Source of the DNA: Thermoplasmata archaeon | GTDB lineage: Archaea; Thermoplasmatota; Thermoplasmata; Thermoplasmatales; Thermoplasmataceae | Length of the DNA: 13,420 bases | NCBI GenBank assembly: GCA_021819225.1 | Contig: JAKARU010000014.1 | Location: forward strand, 1-13,420 | Reading direction: 5' to 3' | Shown: positions 13,293-13,420 of the stretch, one piece after another | How positions within the stretch are numbered: position 1 is the stretch's first letter | How the letters are laid out: each line of letters starts with the position of its first letter | Translations under genes and position numbers: made by a program | The notes under the pieces: model-generated | Database searches by the model: none | Seen by the model: the letters and a program-made list of their open reading frames with translations, nothing else | Told to the model about the DNA's origin: nothing

Positions 13293-13420
13293 TTCCCGAA
13301 GGGGCAAGAAAGAGAACAGGAATAGGGCAGGAAATAATGATTGCGACCCTGTTAAAGTACAATAATTAAAATTATGAGAAGCAGATCTTCATTGGCAATC
13401 AATTATTCTATATTAGATAC
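13293..13420 (+). other. Right-edge stretch with a possible gene start
   Basis: After the methyltransferase, an ATG at 13374 opens a frame (MRSRSSLAINYSILD) that stays open to the window end. With only 15 codons and no clear Shine-Dalgarno site or TATA box, it cannot be called. If real, a partner restriction gene would be the obvious thing to look for. Confidence 0.15.

Overview
The window looks like a chromosomal segment of an acidophilic, wall-less archaeon of the Thermoplasmatales (Ferroplasma, Cuniculiplasma or a relative). The basis is inference from several features. Exported proteins are dense in N-glycosylation sequons. TATA-like boxes lie 26-28 bases upstream of start codons with almost no leader. 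Shine-Dalgarno sites appear mainly before genes that look internal to transcripts. Gene tails have T-tracts rather than hairpins. The insertion-sequence remnants have no bacterial-type promoters. No rRNA, tRNA or CRISPR array is visible.

Layout. Bases 1-4421 form an ordinary block: an N-terminally anchored, heavily glycosylated PQQ-type beta-propeller protein (171-1529), a bacterial-type acetyl-CoA acyltransferase (1586-2761), and a sugar-porter-like MFS transporter (3183-4421). The transporter follows two copies of a GTAAGG-N4-CCTTAC palindrome that bracket a promoter, and a 33-codon ORF whose stop overlaps its TTG start. Bases 4450-6527 hold minus-strand genes: an 80-residue hypothetical, then a two-gene unit of a secreted or membrane protein with a Gly/Ala-rich hydrophobic segment (387 aa) and a small three-helix membrane protein (114 aa). 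That pair is the best candidate here for an undescribed system, perhaps an exported effector with its protector, but the evidence is architectural only.

Bases 6727-7842 are a graveyard of broken transposase genes: two IS1634/IS4-like 5' ends, an ISL3-like fragment and an IS256-like core, packed end to end. A second, divergent MFS transporter follows (7936-9123). Then come about 2.2 kb of very AT-rich DNA without a convincing gene (9124-11342). The right end carries an AT-rich, two-membrane-segment surface protein (11343-12221) and an apparently solitary Dam-type adenine methyltransferase (12447-13292), whose promoter is preceded by a long inverted repeat.

How the parts may work together. Left of 4421 the genes fit normal metabolism and transport. 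The region from about 4700 to the right edge reads as an accessory, turned-over region: IS remnants, AT-rich gene-poor DNA, orphan methyltransferase, lineage-specific exported proteins. No whole known pathway or defence system is encoded within the window.
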